From the NCBI GenBank assembly GCA_963716525.1, contig OY970315.1, forward strand, positions 2,604,001 through 2,668,000: 64,000 nt of DNA, in the 5' to 3' direction. The stretch's first letter is position 1, and each line of letters opens with the position of its first letter. This document shows, piece by piece, positions 55,222 to 64,000 of this stretch. The notes beneath the pieces are model-generated. The model made no database searches and was not told the origin of the DNA. It worked only from the letters and a program-made list of their open reading frames with translations. The translations under genes were made by a program, and so were the position numbers. Source of the DNA: JBBREP01 sp963716525 (lineage in GTDB: Bacteria > Actinomycetota > Acidimicrobiia > IMCC26256 > PALSA-610).

Positions 55222-55353
55222 CGTGAGTTCGTGCGCAAACGTGACGGGATGGCCCACGCTTGCGCTCGCAAGCAGCGGAATATGCACGCGCTCTGCCTTC
55301 CTGGCCCTCGACGTCAGGCGACGTGGTCTACATCGGCGGCGGAAGAGCCGACA

Positions 55354-55896
55354 TTACTGGCCGCGATCATCGAGTCGATCGGCGTGCGCTGATGGCGCCG
55401 AACAGTTCATGAGGGCCCGAAGAACGTCACCTGCAACGCCCGAACGGCCGCACCGCTCCTCCATGATCTGGCAACCGATGCCGTTGCCGTGAGCGGCGAT
55501 GCCGAGGAGGATGTACTCGGCGCCCACGACCAGGTGGCCCAGCTGCGTGGCTTCGCGCACCGCTCGGCCGAGCGCCTTAATTGCCTCGTCTGTGAAAGGC
55601 ATGCGCGCCGGGGGCGGATACGCACCGCGCGGACACATCCGTTCGAGGTCGGCGCGTACGTCGGCTTCTTGCAGGCCCAGTGCCCCGAGGAGTTCGGCAG
55701 CGCGGCTTCCGCGCTGGGCGGCGAGGGCGAGGAGCAGGTGTTGGGTGCCGACTTGGCGATGTCGCAGGTACCGCGCTTCCATCTGGGCCCGAACCACGAC
55801 GAAGCGCCCGCGTCGCGAAAGCTGCTCGAAGCTCACCCGGCGCAACCTAATTGCGGCACGGAACGAACGCGTCGCGTGATCACCGATCCATGCCAT
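55354..55896 (-). CDS. stand-alone Clp N-terminal domain protein
   Basis: A 180-residue protein with the double Clp-N repeat: MEARYLRHRQVGTQHLLLAL to GLQEADVRADLERM, and FTDEAIKALGRAVREATQLG with VVGAEYILLGIAAHGNGIG. No ATPase domain, so it resembles ClpS-like or ClpC-adaptor proteins rather than a chaperone. An internal start (MEARYL) would leave about 142 residues. It may offer substrates to a Clp protease or act by itself; not known. Confidence 0.75.
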   Translation of the reverse strand: MAWIGDHATRSFRAAIRLRRVSFEQLSRRGRFVVVRAQMEARYLRHRQVGTQHLLLALAAQRGSRAAELLGALGLQEADVRADLERMCPRGAYPPPARMPFTDEAIKALGRAVREATQLGHLVVGAEYILLGIAAHGNGIGCQIMEERCGRSGVAGDVLRALMNCSAPSAHADRLDDRGQ

Positions 55897-56077
55897 CGCG
55901 ATGTGTAGGTCGTCTCATTATTCCTCGCGTCTGCATCGCGGAGCATCGGTCCGCGCGCTGGGCGCTGTCGTTCGGGTTCGCCTATGTCGGAAGTGGCCGC
56001 TCGGCGCCTCGAGCGCCGACGTGCTTGTCGAACAGAAACGTGAAGCTGCATGCGGCACCGGCGCGGTCACCGGCTAC

Positions 56078-57355
56078 TCACCGTGCGAACATCGCGAAGA
56101 AGTCGCGTGTGCCTGCGACGAGGTAACGGTCATTCGGCCGGTCGGACGACCCGACCAGTTTGACACCCTCGACGTTCTGTGGTCTTCTCGGGTCCGGCCG
56201 TCGATACACGTAGCAGCTCACCCATTCGGGGTTGATGTCGAGTTCCATCGCTTCGACTGCGCCGGCGCGGTGTAACAGGTCGGCGAGGCTGGCCACGGTG
56301 AGGCCGTTGCCTCCGACATAGACGACAGCGCCGGAGCGGGTCATGCCGATGCCGGAGCGGTAGACGTAGACCTTGGAACCGATCGTGGCGCCCCACTTCG
56401 GTGAGTGGTTGTTAGGCAAGCCCGGCACGACCGTTCCGTGGTCGACGATGAGCCACAGGTTCTCGCGCACCGATTGGATGTTCGCGGTCGTCGAGTAGTC
56501 GCGTCCCCATTGCCCGATTCGCAACCGACCGTTGTTGTCGATCACCGCTGCTGCTCGACCATTCAACAGTGGCGAGTAGGTATGACCGTTCGCGAAGTAT
56601 CCGCCCTGCGCGTCCTCGACGCGGAATCCAGCGTTGAATGCGCCGACCAGCGTCGCCCGTTGCGCCTGCGGGACCTGCGCGCCCCAGGACAGGTCGGCGC
56701 CCGGCGGTTCTTGGAGGCCGGGGACCAATACGGAGCGGAGCAACGAAGTGTCGAACCACACGAGTCCGCTGAGCAAGCTGGTGTGGATCGGGTCGGGCCG
56801 CACGTAGGTCACGTATACGGCTGCGTGGCCTCGCACCGAAGGGCCCGTCGGTTTCCACACACCTTCCGCCGGCAACTTGTTGACTGCCGGCGAGACGACG
56901 TTCGTCGGCGTCGGCAGCCCGACGTGGCCGGCGTTCGCAATCCCAGCGCTGCGGTTTGATGATGCGTCGATCTTCGGCGCCGCCGGTATTCCGCCGCGCG
57001 GCCGGCCGCCGACCTTCGGCGGATGATGCGTGTACCACCATTCCTCGACATGATTCACGACTCCGGCGAAGCCGTGGCCGCGCAGCCATTCGGTGCTGCG
57101 CGCCGCGATCGAATCGGTCCCCGGCGCGCGCAATGCACCCAAATAGGACCACGCCGGCGGCGCGAAAACGAGCAGCGCGGCGACGGCGAGCACGACGGCT
57201 CTCCGGGGTTGCCGCGAGAGTCCGAACCACGCGGAATGCCGAGGTCGGCGAAGCGGTCGAGGAGCGCTCGCGCGGTCACGAGGGGCTGCTGCGAGATCGG
57301 CTGCCGCGTAGCCCGGCGCGGAAGTCTGCAGATAGTCGCTCACGGCGGCGTCCAT
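56078..57355 (-). CDS. phosphodiester glycosidase family protein (membrane-anchored)
   Basis: A 425-residue protein with one N-terminal helix (RRAVVLAVAALLVFAPPAW) and a C-terminal NAGPA-type domain, also found in secreted exopolysaccharide proteins. Seen are GAFNAGFRVEDAQGGYFANG, AAAVIDNNGRLRIGQWGRD, NLWLIVDHGTVVPG, TRSGAVVYVGGNGLTVASLA and GAVEAMELDINPEWVSC. ATG 57355 is used because it starts before the membrane helix. It is next to a cell-wall amidase gene, so a wall or capsule role is likely. Confidence 0.82.
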   Translation of the reverse strand: MDAAVSDYLQTSAPGYAAADLAAAPRDRASAPRPLRRPRHSAWFGLSRQPRRAVVLAVAALLVFAPPAWSYLGALRAPGTDSIAARSTEWLRGHGFAGVVNHVEEWWYTHHPPKVGGRPRGGIPAAPKIDASSNRSAGIANAGHVGLPTPTNVVSPAVNKLPAEGVWKPTGPSVRGHAAVYVTYVRPDPIHTSLLSGLVWFDTSLLRSVLVPGLQEPPGADLSWGAQVPQAQRATLVGAFNAGFRVEDAQGGYFANGHTYSPLLNGRAAAVIDNNGRLRIGQWGRDYSTTANIQSVRENLWLIVDHGTVVPGLPNNHSPKWGATIGSKVYVYRSGIGMTRSGAVVYVGGNGLTVASLADLLHRAGAVEAMELDINPEWVSCYVYRRPDPRRPQNVEGVKLVGSSDRPNDRYLVAGTRDFFAMFAR

Positions 57356-57431
57356 GATGCGGCTGCGAGCATGTAACGACGATGAGAATCCGTGCCGAAA
57401 CGAACTGTGGTAGCGAAGGCGGAAGTCATGT

Positions 57432-58397
57432 CTAGAGCCGCGGGTCGACGCAGCCGATGTAGGTACCGCCGCCCCCTCCGTTGTCCTGATAACCCCGTTG
57501 GACCGGCGTGTGGTAGCCGGCTCCCAAGTCCTGCGAATCGAGATCAGCGCGAATCCCCGCCGCGATTCCCAGGGCCTCGGCGGTGACGAAGTCGCGGCGG
57601 CGGAGCAGCGCCGCTTCGGTCGGCTCGCTGAGATACGACGCTTCGACGAGCACTGCCGGGGTCTGTGGAACTCGCCGGAGCACGCCGTAGTAGTCGGCCC
57701 TGTTCTGATCGAGTCGATAGATCGCTCCGGCGTCGGATGCCCCAACCCAGTTCGCAGCGAATTTGTCGATCGCGCTGTAGAGGTGCTTCCAGATCAGTCC
57801 GGCGAGCCTGCGAGCGCGGGTCGACGCATGCTGGTAGTACACCTCTGTTCCCGGACCGTTGTGGCGCGCCGCGTCGCCGGAGTTGTGGTGGATACTGACG
57901 AACAACTTCGGACGATCTGTGACCACGATGTCCGCGCGTGTGGGAATCGGCAGCCGATAGTCGCCCGTGCGCGTGAGCGCCGCGCTGATGTGAACCGCGG
58001 CAAGGTCACGTTGAACGGCGCCCGCGACCTGCAGGTTGATGTCGGCCTCGCGCAACCCGTAGGCCACCGCGCCTGCCTCTTTGCCCCCGTGTCCCGGATC
58101 GATGATCACGTCGACGCTCGGGATGAGCGTGGCGCGACTGACGGAGACCGTGTGTCCGCACGGTGTCATCGCGCGCCACGCACCGGGCACTCTGCCGACG
58201 ATCGGCATGGTGACACCGCGTGCGATCAGGAGCCGAGCCGGACCGTTGGAATGCGAGGCCGCTCCTCGCGCACGGCGTGTAGCGCTGAGCGCGTCGCACC
58301 CACGTACCACTGTGATCAGCAGCACGATTACGAACGCGCATGTCACGAGACGATGAACGGTCCGGTCGCGCCGTTGCCTCGCGCTCAGGGCTTTCAA
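57432..58397 (-). CDS. N-acetylmuramoyl-L-alanine amidase (Amidase_3)
   Basis: A 321-residue zinc peptidoglycan hydrolase that cuts the glycan-peptide bond. One N-terminal helix (LVTCAFVIVLLITVVRGCDAL) exports it. The zinc ligands are in VIIDPGHGGKEAGA (His), LREADINLQVAG (Glu) and LFVSIHHNSGD (His), and the catalytic Glu is in AVLVEASYLSEPTEAALL. Complete. Lies 76 bp from the phosphodiester glycosidase in the same direction. Confidence 0.92.
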   Translation of the reverse strand: MKALSARQRRDRTVHRLVTCAFVIVLLITVVRGCDALSATRRARGAASHSNGPARLLIARGVTMPIVGRVPGAWRAMTPCGHTVSVSRATLIPSVDVIIDPGHGGKEAGAVAYGLREADINLQVAGAVQRDLAAVHISAALTRTGDYRLPIPTRADIVVTDRPKLFVSIHHNSGDAARHNGPGTEVYYQHASTRARRLAGLIWKHLYSAIDKFAANWVGASDAGAIYRLDQNRADYYGVLRRVPQTPAVLVEASYLSEPTEAALLRRRDFVTAEALGIAAGIRADLDSQDLGAGYHTPVQRGYQDNGGGGGTYIGCVDPRL

Positions 58398-58505
58398 TCA
58401 GCTTCTTGTTACCCGACGTTTCACACCGCACGTGCGCGCGAATGCAAAGCACCAGCAAAACCCGGATGCGCACCGTGCAATTCTTCAGGCGAAGCAGGCG
58501 GCCTG

Positions 58506-58946
58506 GTGAGGGCAACTAGCGTTCCCGTGTGGCGACGAACGACAAAGTGTCGCGCTCGGCGCTCACGTGAAGTGCAGATCGGTGTCGGGGCGTGCGCGCT
58601 CTGGGCCGTCGCTGTTTCTCTCGGCTCGCTCGCACTGGGCAGTAACTGGCTGATTACAAAGGCGTGGTTCGTCGGGGGTGTCGCCGCCATCGTCCCCATG
58701 ATTGCGTTCCGCGACCAGACGCGTGAACTTCGTCAACGATACGGCACATCCCCTACGGTCCTGCTGCTTTTCGCGGGTCCGCTTATTGCTGCGACCAACG
58801 TGTTGATGCGCCTGCCACTTTCCGTTTCGGCCGTCTGCTACGTGATTTGGCTGGTGATCCTGTTCGGTCGGACCGACCGCTTTTGTGTTGCCGAGGTGAT
58901 CACAGCGGCGCGCCGAGGGCGCGGCCGGACCCGCGACTCGCGCTGA
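58506..58946 (+). CDS. small membrane protein, unknown
   Basis: A frame of 146 residues with four hydrophobic helices (GACALWAVAVSLGSLALG, WFVGGVAAIVPMIAF, TVLLLFAGPLIAATNVLM, SAVCYVIWLVILF) and a basic tail. No family recognised. GTG 58506 is an arbitrary start, and later GTGs are possible. It converges on the DedA gene. Confidence 0.45.
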   Translation: MRATSVPVWRRTTKCRARRSREVQIGVGACALWAVAVSLGSLALGSNWLITKAWFVGGVAAIVPMIAFRDQTRELRQRYGTSPTVLLLFAGPLIAATNVLMRLPLSVSAVCYVIWLVILFGRTDRFCVAEVITAARRGRGRTRDSR

Positions 58947-58965
58947 CCGCGCCGCATTGGCGGCG

Positions 58966-59586
58966 TCAGTGTGCGACCGTGTCGCGCGCACTGCCAGCCT
59001 TGTGTTTGCGCCACTCGAAGAATGGAGGCACGAGCGACACCGCCACGATCAGCACGGTGATCGGTTCGATCCACTGCTCGCCGACGTGGCTTCCGAGCCA
59101 GTAGCCGAGAAGCGCGATGCCGACGGTCCACGCCGCCGCGCCGACGACGTTCGCGATCGCGAACGTCCGGTGCTTCATGCTGCTCGCACCGGCGAGCATC
59201 GGCACGATCGTCCGCACGAACGGCACGAAACGCGCGAGCACCACCGCAGGTGCGCCGCGCCGGTCGAAGAAGACTTGGGATCGCTCGAGGTATTTCGGCT
59301 TGAACACGCGCGCGTCGCGTGTGAACAGCCTCGTGCCCCAGACCGCACCAATCGCGTAGCCGATCTGCGCGCCGATGATCGCGGCGACGAGCGAGCCGAA
59401 CACCACCGGAGCGAGGTGGAGGTGCGGATTGTTGCTCCCAGCATTGGTGGATGCGAAGAAGCCGGCGAGGAACAGCAGAGAGTCTCCCGGTAACGGCACC
59501 GGCAGGATGCCCGATTCGATGAAGATGACAGCGAGCAGGCCCCAGATCCCCCAGTTGTCGATCACGGACTTGGCGAACGATCCCAT
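58966..59586 (-). CDS. DedA-family membrane protein
   Basis: A 206-residue integral membrane protein of the DedA/SNARE-associated group, now linked to lipid carrier flipping and envelope homeostasis. GLLAVIFIESGILPVPLPGD with DSLLFLAGFFA, then RFVPFVRTIVPMLAG (the R-x-x-P-x-x-R motif) and GAAAWTVGIALLGYWLG are standard. Complete. Neighbour to PAP2 and UppP genes, consistent with undecaprenyl carrier recycling. Confidence 0.92.
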   Translation of the reverse strand: MGSFAKSVIDNWGIWGLLAVIFIESGILPVPLPGDSLLFLAGFFASTNAGSNNPHLHLAPVVFGSLVAAIIGAQIGYAIGAVWGTRLFTRDARVFKPKYLERSQVFFDRRGAPAVVLARFVPFVRTIVPMLAGASSMKHRTFAIANVVGAAAWTVGIALLGYWLGSHVGEQWIEPITVLIVAVSLVPPFFEWRKHKAGSARDTVAH

Positions 59587-59749
59587 GAGTCTCGGAGGCT
59601 AGGTGGCGCGTGTCGCCTTCCGCCGTCGAGGGTCTACGACGGAGTCGACGCGATCGGTGCAATGTCGGGCGCGCAACCGCGCCGGAAAGATCTCTTCGTA
59701 CGAGCGGAGCGGGACTGTTGATGATCGGCATGTGGGCTGTTCTCGCGTG

Positions 59750-60496
59750 TTACGGACCGGTCGGGTCTTGCTCACTGCGCCGGCGAAATGACGCTCCGAG
59801 TGCGCCTCCGGTGAAGGATCCGGGATAGGCGCCGTCCGGTCGCAGGCCTCGAGTGGACGCGACGCCGATCAACGCGCTGAGCCATCCCAGCCCAACCAGC
59901 CAACCGCTCACGACGTCGCTCAGCCAATGGACGCCGAGGTACACGCGGGACGCCCCGACCAGGAGCGCGACGACACACGCGCCCGCCACCGCCAGCCATC
60001 GGACGCGAGACTGCGCCACCGTCCATGCCACATATGCAAGCGCGCCGTAGCACGCGACCGATTGCGCCGAATGGCCCGAAGGAAACGCCGCCCCGTGGGC
60101 TCGGACAAGCTGATCGATTGCAGGTGGTCTTGCCCTGGCGACCACGCGCTTGAGGATCTCGACCAGGATCGCGGTTCCCGCACTGCTGGCGACCAGCAAC
60201 AGCGCCGCGCCCCGCCGATTCGCGCGCAGCAGCAACAACAGCGCAACGGTCGTAACGAGCGGAGCGACGACCCACCCGCTGCCGAGTTGAGTCACAGCAC
60301 GCGCGGCGCCGGACAAGAACCCGTTGCGGTGACCAAGCACGAACCGCAAGACGTGTTCGTCGAGGTGGACGACGGTCTCGCTCTCACGAACCGAATCCGC
60401 GAGCTTGACGACGAAGCCGCACGCGAGCAACACCACGCCGCCCGCAACGAGTGCAGGTGCGGCTCGCGCACGGGCTCGGTACGGCACGGAGGGCAT
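59750..60496 (-). CDS. PAP2-family membrane phosphatase
   Basis: A 248-residue lipid phosphatase. Motifs are LKRVVARARPP, AFPSGHSAQSVACYG and SRVYLGVHWLSDVVSG, with the nucleophile His in the last. About six helices. It is the second PAP2 gene of the window and lies near uppP and dedA, which fits undecaprenyl-phosphate handling. C-terminal tail of about 30 residues is basic and probably cytoplasmic. Confidence 0.88.
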   Translation of the reverse strand: MPSVPYRARARAAPALVAGGVVLLACGFVVKLADSVRESETVVHLDEHVLRFVLGHRNGFLSGAARAVTQLGSGWVVAPLVTTVALLLLLRANRRGAALLLVASSAGTAILVEILKRVVARARPPAIDQLVRAHGAAFPSGHSAQSVACYGALAYVAWTVAQSRVRWLAVAGACVVALLVGASRVYLGVHWLSDVVSGWLVGLGWLSALIGVASTRGLRPDGAYPGSFTGGALGASFRRRSEQDPTGP

Positions 60497-60784
60497 TCTG
60501 CTTCGCCGCCCTGCGAGGCGTACGCCATGACCACGTCAACGCGCGGGATGAAGGCCGAGAGCGTGACCGTGATGGCGTGCCCGCATCGCGTCGGTGCGCG
60601 CCGTCTGACGTGAAGGAAACCCGGTCGCCAAGCTCGATCCGGGAGATGTACGGGAGGTATGTGCCAGCGGTGCCTGATCTTCGCACGGACGAGATCCGCG
60701 CCAGCCGAGTGTCACACGTTCATCACACGGACAACGGCGCATGCTCCCCCGAGCGCGACGAAAGAAGTATCGGAGGACCTTGGG

Positions 60785-61453
60785 ATGCGGCACAAGAGGC
60801 GTCGGTGGTGGTTGGGACTTGGCGGCTGTGCTGTCGTCCTCCTGTCGTCCGCGTGCTCGGGCTCGAAAGCGAGTACGACAGCAACAACATCGCCGCTCAG
60901 TTCGAGCCCGGGCGCGTCGTCGACCTCGACAGCGTCCGGCGCCGGTACGTCGGCAACGACGGCGCCGCAGATCGAGACGGTGGTCCCCGGGGACATCCCC
61001 GACAACCAGGCATACGTCGTCTTCGCATCGGTGCCGCCCCGCTTTCAGATCAAGGTGCCCGAGGGTTGGGCGCGCTCCGGTTCCGGCTCGAACGTCAGCT
61101 TCACCGACAAGTACAACTCGATCCGTGTTCAGTTGGTGAGTGCCGCATCGGCGCCGACGGTGAACAGCGTCTCGTCGTCCGAACTCCCCGCTCTGCAGAG
61201 GACGACGCCCGGCTACCGATCCGGCAAGGTGTCCCAGGTCTCGCGGACTGCGGGAACGGCAATTCTCGCGACCTATCAAGCGGCGAGCGCGCCCAATCCG
61301 GTGACCGGAAAGTCTGCGCTGCTGGACGTCGAGCGCTACGAGTTTTGGTCGTCTGGGACAACGGCGATTGTGACTCTTGCTGGTGCCGTCGGGTCCGACA
61401 ACGTCGATCCGTGGCGCGTCGTCACCGACTCGTTCACGTGGATGCGGTCGTGA
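60785..61453 (+). CDS. predicted lipoprotein of ABC export set
   Basis: A 222-residue lipoprotein. After RHKRRRWWLGLGGCAVVLL comes SSACSGS with the lipobox Cys, then a Ser/Thr linker. The folded part (VPPRFQIKVPEGWARSGSG, VSFTDKYNSIRVQL, AILATYQAAS, FWSSGTTAIVTLAG) resembles small actinobacterial sensor or PsbP-like lipoproteins. ATG 60785 has GGAGG upstream. Its stop overlaps the first ABC ATPase start (TGATG), so it is part of that operon. Confidence 0.72.
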   Translation: MRHKRRRWWLGLGGCAVVLLSSACSGSKASTTATTSPLSSSPGASSTSTASGAGTSATTAPQIETVVPGDIPDNQAYVVFASVPPRFQIKVPEGWARSGSGSNVSFTDKYNSIRVQLVSAASAPTVNSVSSSELPALQRTTPGYRSGKVSQVSRTAGTAILATYQAASAPNPVTGKSALLDVERYEFWSSGTTAIVTLAGAVGSDNVDPWRVVTDSFTWMRS

Positions 61454-62196
61454 TGCGCCGACTGAGACGCGCAAGGGCGACGGCAGATTCGAACAAGGTT
61501 GAAGGCGGCGCTACGGGCGAGGAGACCGCCCGAGGCATTGCTGCCACCGACCTCTTCCGTTTCTTTCATGCCGGAGACGACGACGAAACCGTCGCGCTGC
61601 GCGGCGTGTCGCTTACCGTGGCGCCGGGAGAAATCGTCGCCGTGACCGGACCCTCCGGTTCGGGTAAATCCACACTGCTGACCTGCCTCGCTGGACTCGA
61701 CGACCCCGATGCCGGTGTCGTCACGATCGACGGCGAGCGCATCAGCCGCCGCAGCGAGCTGGAGCGCGCCGCCCTGCGCGCGCGTCACGTCGGCGTGCTG
61801 TTTCAGAACAACAACCTGGTACCTCACCTCACCGTCGCGCAGAACATCGCGTTCGCGCGCAAGCTCGCTACGTCGTCCTCGAATCGGTCTCGTACGGGCG
61901 CTGGATCGCTCCTTGAGCGACTCGGCATCGCTGGCCGCTCGCACGCGTACCCTGCGCAGCTGTCGGGCGGCGAGACCGCTCGCGCAGGGCTTGCCGTTGC
62001 GCTCGCCAACGCACCATCGGCGCTACTCGCAGACGAGCCGACCGGAGAGCTCGACAGTGATAGCGCAGCACTAGTGCTCGCACTGCTCGACGAGTGCGCT
62101 CGGGACGACATGGCCGTTGTCGTCGTGACGCACAACGCAGACGTTGCCCGTATTGCCACGCGCACCGTGGAGCTTCGTGATGGAGCAGTCGCATGA
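61453..62196 (+). CDS. ABC ATPase 1, MacB/LolD-like
   Basis: A 247-residue ATPase with Walker A VTGPSGSGKSTLLT, signature AQLSGGETARAGLA, Walker B ALLADEPTGELDSDSAAL, and VTHNADVA as the H-loop. The LolD/MacB type couples to FtsX-like permeases for lipoprotein or peptide handling. A non-standard N-terminal 30 residues precede the domain. Its stop overlaps the next ATPase start (ATGA). Confidence 0.92.
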   Translation: MRRLRRARATADSNKVEGGATGEETARGIAATDLFRFFHAGDDDETVALRGVSLTVAPGEIVAVTGPSGSGKSTLLTCLAGLDDPDAGVVTIDGERISRRSELERAALRARHVGVLFQNNNLVPHLTVAQNIAFARKLATSSSNRSRTGAGSLLERLGIAGRSHAYPAQLSGGETARAGLAVALANAPSALLADEPTGELDSDSAALVLALLDECARDDMAVVVVTHNADVARIATRTVELRDGAVA

Positions 62197-62906
62197 CGGC
62201 TCGGTTGATCGATCCGCGTGGACCCTCCCAACAGTCACAAACGTTGGTGAAATGCTCCGACGTCACCCGTGTCTTTGGCGCCAATGCGGCGCGCACGGTT
62301 GCGGTGCAATCGGTCTCGTGTGCGGTCCATTGCGGTCAGCGCATCGTGATCAGCGGCCCGTCCGGGTCGGGCAAGTCGACGCTCCTGCATCTCATGGCGG
62401 GTCTCGACGCGCCCACGAGCGGCATCGTCGATTGGCCGGGCATCGGCGAACTCCATGAGCTACGGCCGGGTCCGATCGGGGTCGTCTTTCAGGCACCGAG
62501 CCTCATGCCGCCGCTGAGCGTTCTCGAGAATGTGGCGCTCGTGCCCTCCCTGGCCGGCGCCAACCCCACGGCGGCGCGTCAAATTGCGCAGGCGGCACTG
62601 GACTCGCTCAATCTCGGGGAACTCGCGTCCCGGCTCCCGGATGAACTCTCGGGCGGGCAAGCTCAGCGGGTCGCCGTTGCACGCGCGCTCGCCGGGTCGC
62701 CTCGCCTGATCTTGGCCGATGAGCCAACCGGACAACTTGACCGCGCGACCGGCGATCTGGTCGTCGACGTACTGTTGCGCGCTGCCGACACAACCGGGGC
62801 TGCACTCGTGGTCACGACTCATGATCCCCTCGTCGGGAATCGGTTTGATCTGCACTGGCGCATGGCAGATGGCGTCATCTGCGTGGCCGAAGAGGTCGCC
62901 CCATGA
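62193..62906 (+). CDS. ABC ATPase 2, MacB/LolD-like
   Basis: A 237-residue ATPase with Walker A ISGPSGSGKSTLLHL, signature DELSGGQAQRVAVARAL, Walker B LILADEPTGQLDRATGD and VTTHDPLVG. It differs from its neighbour outside the motifs, so the transporter probably uses a heterodimer. Stop overlaps the permease start (ATGA). Confidence 0.93.
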   Translation: MTARLIDPRGPSQQSQTLVKCSDVTRVFGANAARTVAVQSVSCAVHCGQRIVISGPSGSGKSTLLHLMAGLDAPTSGIVDWPGIGELHELRPGPIGVVFQAPSLMPPLSVLENVALVPSLAGANPTAARQIAQAALDSLNLGELASRLPDELSGGQAQRVAVARALAGSPRLILADEPTGQLDRATGDLVVDVLLRAADTTGAALVVTTHDPLVGNRFDLHWRMADGVICVAEEVAP

Positions 62907-64000
62907 CGCTGTTGTGGCTCTCCGGTCTGGTCCGCAGGCGCAGCGGGCGATTGCTGGCGCTTGCAGCGGCTATCGCGGTCGCCGTTTCGCTGCTGGCCTC
63001 CATCGGGGCTTTCATTGCGCATGCACAGGCCACGATGACGCAGCGCGCCGCGGGAACAGTCGGCGTTGACTGGCAAGTCGAAGTGCAGCCTGGCGCGAAT
63101 CCGACAATCGTCCTTGCCACCGTGCGGACACAGCCCGGTGTTCAGCAGACGCGCACGGTCGGATTCGCTCAGACAACTGGCCTTACCGCGACGGCCGGCG
63201 GCACTACACAGACGACAGGAACTGGCGTCGTGCTCGCGCTGCCACAGGACTACGGAACCACCTTCCCTGGCACCCTGCGCGTGCTGGCAGGTTCGCGAAC
63301 CGCGGGAGTACTGGTCGCGCAGCAGACGGCAGCCAATCTTCATGTCTCGCCCGGGGATACGGTCTCCATCGGCCGCCAAGGGTTGGCCCCCGCGACGGTC
63401 AGAGTCGGGGCGATCGTGGACTTCCCACAGGCGGACTCGCTGTTCCAGAAGGTAGGCGCGCCGCCCGGAAGCCAGCCCCAAGCCACACCTGACAATGTCC
63501 TGGCGCTCGCGCCGGAGCAGTGGCACACGCTCATGGACCCCTTGGCCGCCGCGCGGCCCGACCTGGTGACGATCCAGTTCCACGTCAAGCTCGATCACGC
63601 CCTCGCTCACGATCCTGCTTCCGCATATGCGGATGTCCTCGGGCGCGCCAACAATCTGGAGGTCAAGCTGTCGGGGGCGGGGAGAGTCGGCAACAACCTT
63701 GCGTCGACGCTCGGCGCAGCGCGCAGCGATGCTGTCTACGCACAATTCCTGTTTCTCTTCCTGGGCCTGCCGGGCGTGATCCTTGCTGGCGTGCTCACCG
63801 CCACCGTTGCAAGTGTCTCTGCGGCGCGGCGTCGGGCCGAGGCGGCTCTGCTCCGCACTCGCGGTGCAACCGTACGGATCCTCGTTCGTCTGGCCGCAGC
63901 TGAGGCGGCACTCGTCGCGCTCGTCGGCGCAGTCACCGGGATCGGCGTCGCACTTCTCCTGGGCGCCCACGTCTTTCACGACGCCTCCCTCGGCGCGAGC
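62903..64000 (+). CDS. FtsX/MacB-like permease, 3' end outside window
   Basis: Open from ATG 62903 to the last base (366 codons visible). An N-terminal helix (LLALAAAIAVAVSLLASIG) is followed by a periplasmic-type domain (GVDWQVEVQPGANPTI, GTLRVLAGSRTAGVLV, LHVSPGDTVSIGRQ) and then helices from about residue 280 (YAQFLFLFLGLPGVILAGVL and AAAEAALVALVGAVTGIGVA). The link VSAARRRAEAALLRTRGAT is the conserved FtsX cytoplasmic loop. It is the membrane part of the preceding two ATPases. Confidence 0.9.
   Translation, partial: MTLLWLSGLVRRRSGRLLALAAAIAVAVSLLASIGAFIAHAQATMTQRAAGTVGVDWQVEVQPGANPTIVLATVRTQPGVQQTRTVGFAQTTGLTATAGGTTQTTGTGVVLALPQDYGTTFPGTLRVLAGSRTAGVLVAQQTAANLHVSPGDTVSIGRQGLAPATVRVGAIVDFPQADSLFQKVGAPPGSQPQATPDNVLALAPEQWHTLMDPLAAARPDLVTIQFHVKLDHALAHDPASAYADVLGRANNLEVKLSGAGRVGNNLASTLGAARSDAVYAQFLFLFLGLPGVILAGVLTATVASVSAARRRAEAALLRTRGATVRILVRLAAAEAALVALVGAVTGIGVALLLGAHVFHDASLGAS

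Overview
The window is high-GC actinobacterial DNA, and I favour the class Acidimicrobiia. The reasons are a WhiB protein with an RGRPPK tail, frequent GTG starts, ATGA/GTGA gene overlaps, class III cyclase/ATPase/TPR and LuxR-type ATPase regulators, and F-type soil-actinobacterial metabolism (acyl-CoA dehydrogenase, fused 2-oxoacid dehydrogenase E1, many short-chain dehydrogenases). The class assignment is an inference; actinobacterial origin is more secure. At least 16 genes are broken by about 21 single-base frameshifts, usually in GC runs, with the protein homology continuing in the next frame. This looks more like a draft assembly with residual indels than mass gene decay, so I annotate these as one gene each and give the break point.

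Layout. 1-4.7 kb: an acyl-CoA dehydrogenase, a fused alpha-beta E1 and two short-chain dehydrogenases around a palindromic operator. 4.8-13.1 kb: a large LuxR-type ATPase regulator followed by a sugar operon (two tandem family 4 glycosidases, a NagB-like deaminase, a Gfo/Idh/MocA oxidoreductase), with a perfect 128-bp tandem duplication between the two glycosidases. 13.1-19.4 kb: signalling (cyclase-ATPase-TPR protein, PAS-GGDEF-EAL protein, STAS antagonist). 19.4-33.2 kb: mixed housekeeping, including a MerR regulator with a divergent methyltransferase, a short-chain dehydrogenase missing its catalytic segment, molybdenum cofactor genes (mobA, fdhD), two inositol-phosphatase-like genes, a 62-residue Cys protein with a strong intrinsic terminator, whiB with a C-rich leader, and a secreted GH5 enzyme.

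33.3-about 50.2 kb: a probable integrative element inserted at tRNA-Val(TAC). A large serine recombinase reads into the tRNA gene on the opposite strand. With it come an XRE repressor, ArdA antirestriction protein, a DNA methyltransferase, a replication-relaxation protein, a TraD/VirD4-like coupling ATPase, and an overlapping set of envelope genes (VWA-like lipoprotein, coiled-coil membrane protein, VWA protein, OmpA-like lipoprotein, small membrane protein). Two promoter regions of the element share the operator ATGCGYAAACGCAT, probably the XRE site. Cargo on the other strand is a large STAND-type NTPase with TPRs and a Gp37/Gp68 three-Cys protein with its TcmP partner, both plausible defence or phage-conflict genes. 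I could not find the far attachment site.

50.5-64 kb: chromosomal-type genes: an MFS transporter, two ABC transporters (one a lipoprotein-ABC-ABC-FtsX-like set that runs off the window), UppP, two PAP2 phosphatases, DedA, a phosphodiester glycosidase and an N-acetylmuramoyl-L-alanine amidase. This is a cell-envelope neighbourhood with one relic transposase fragment.
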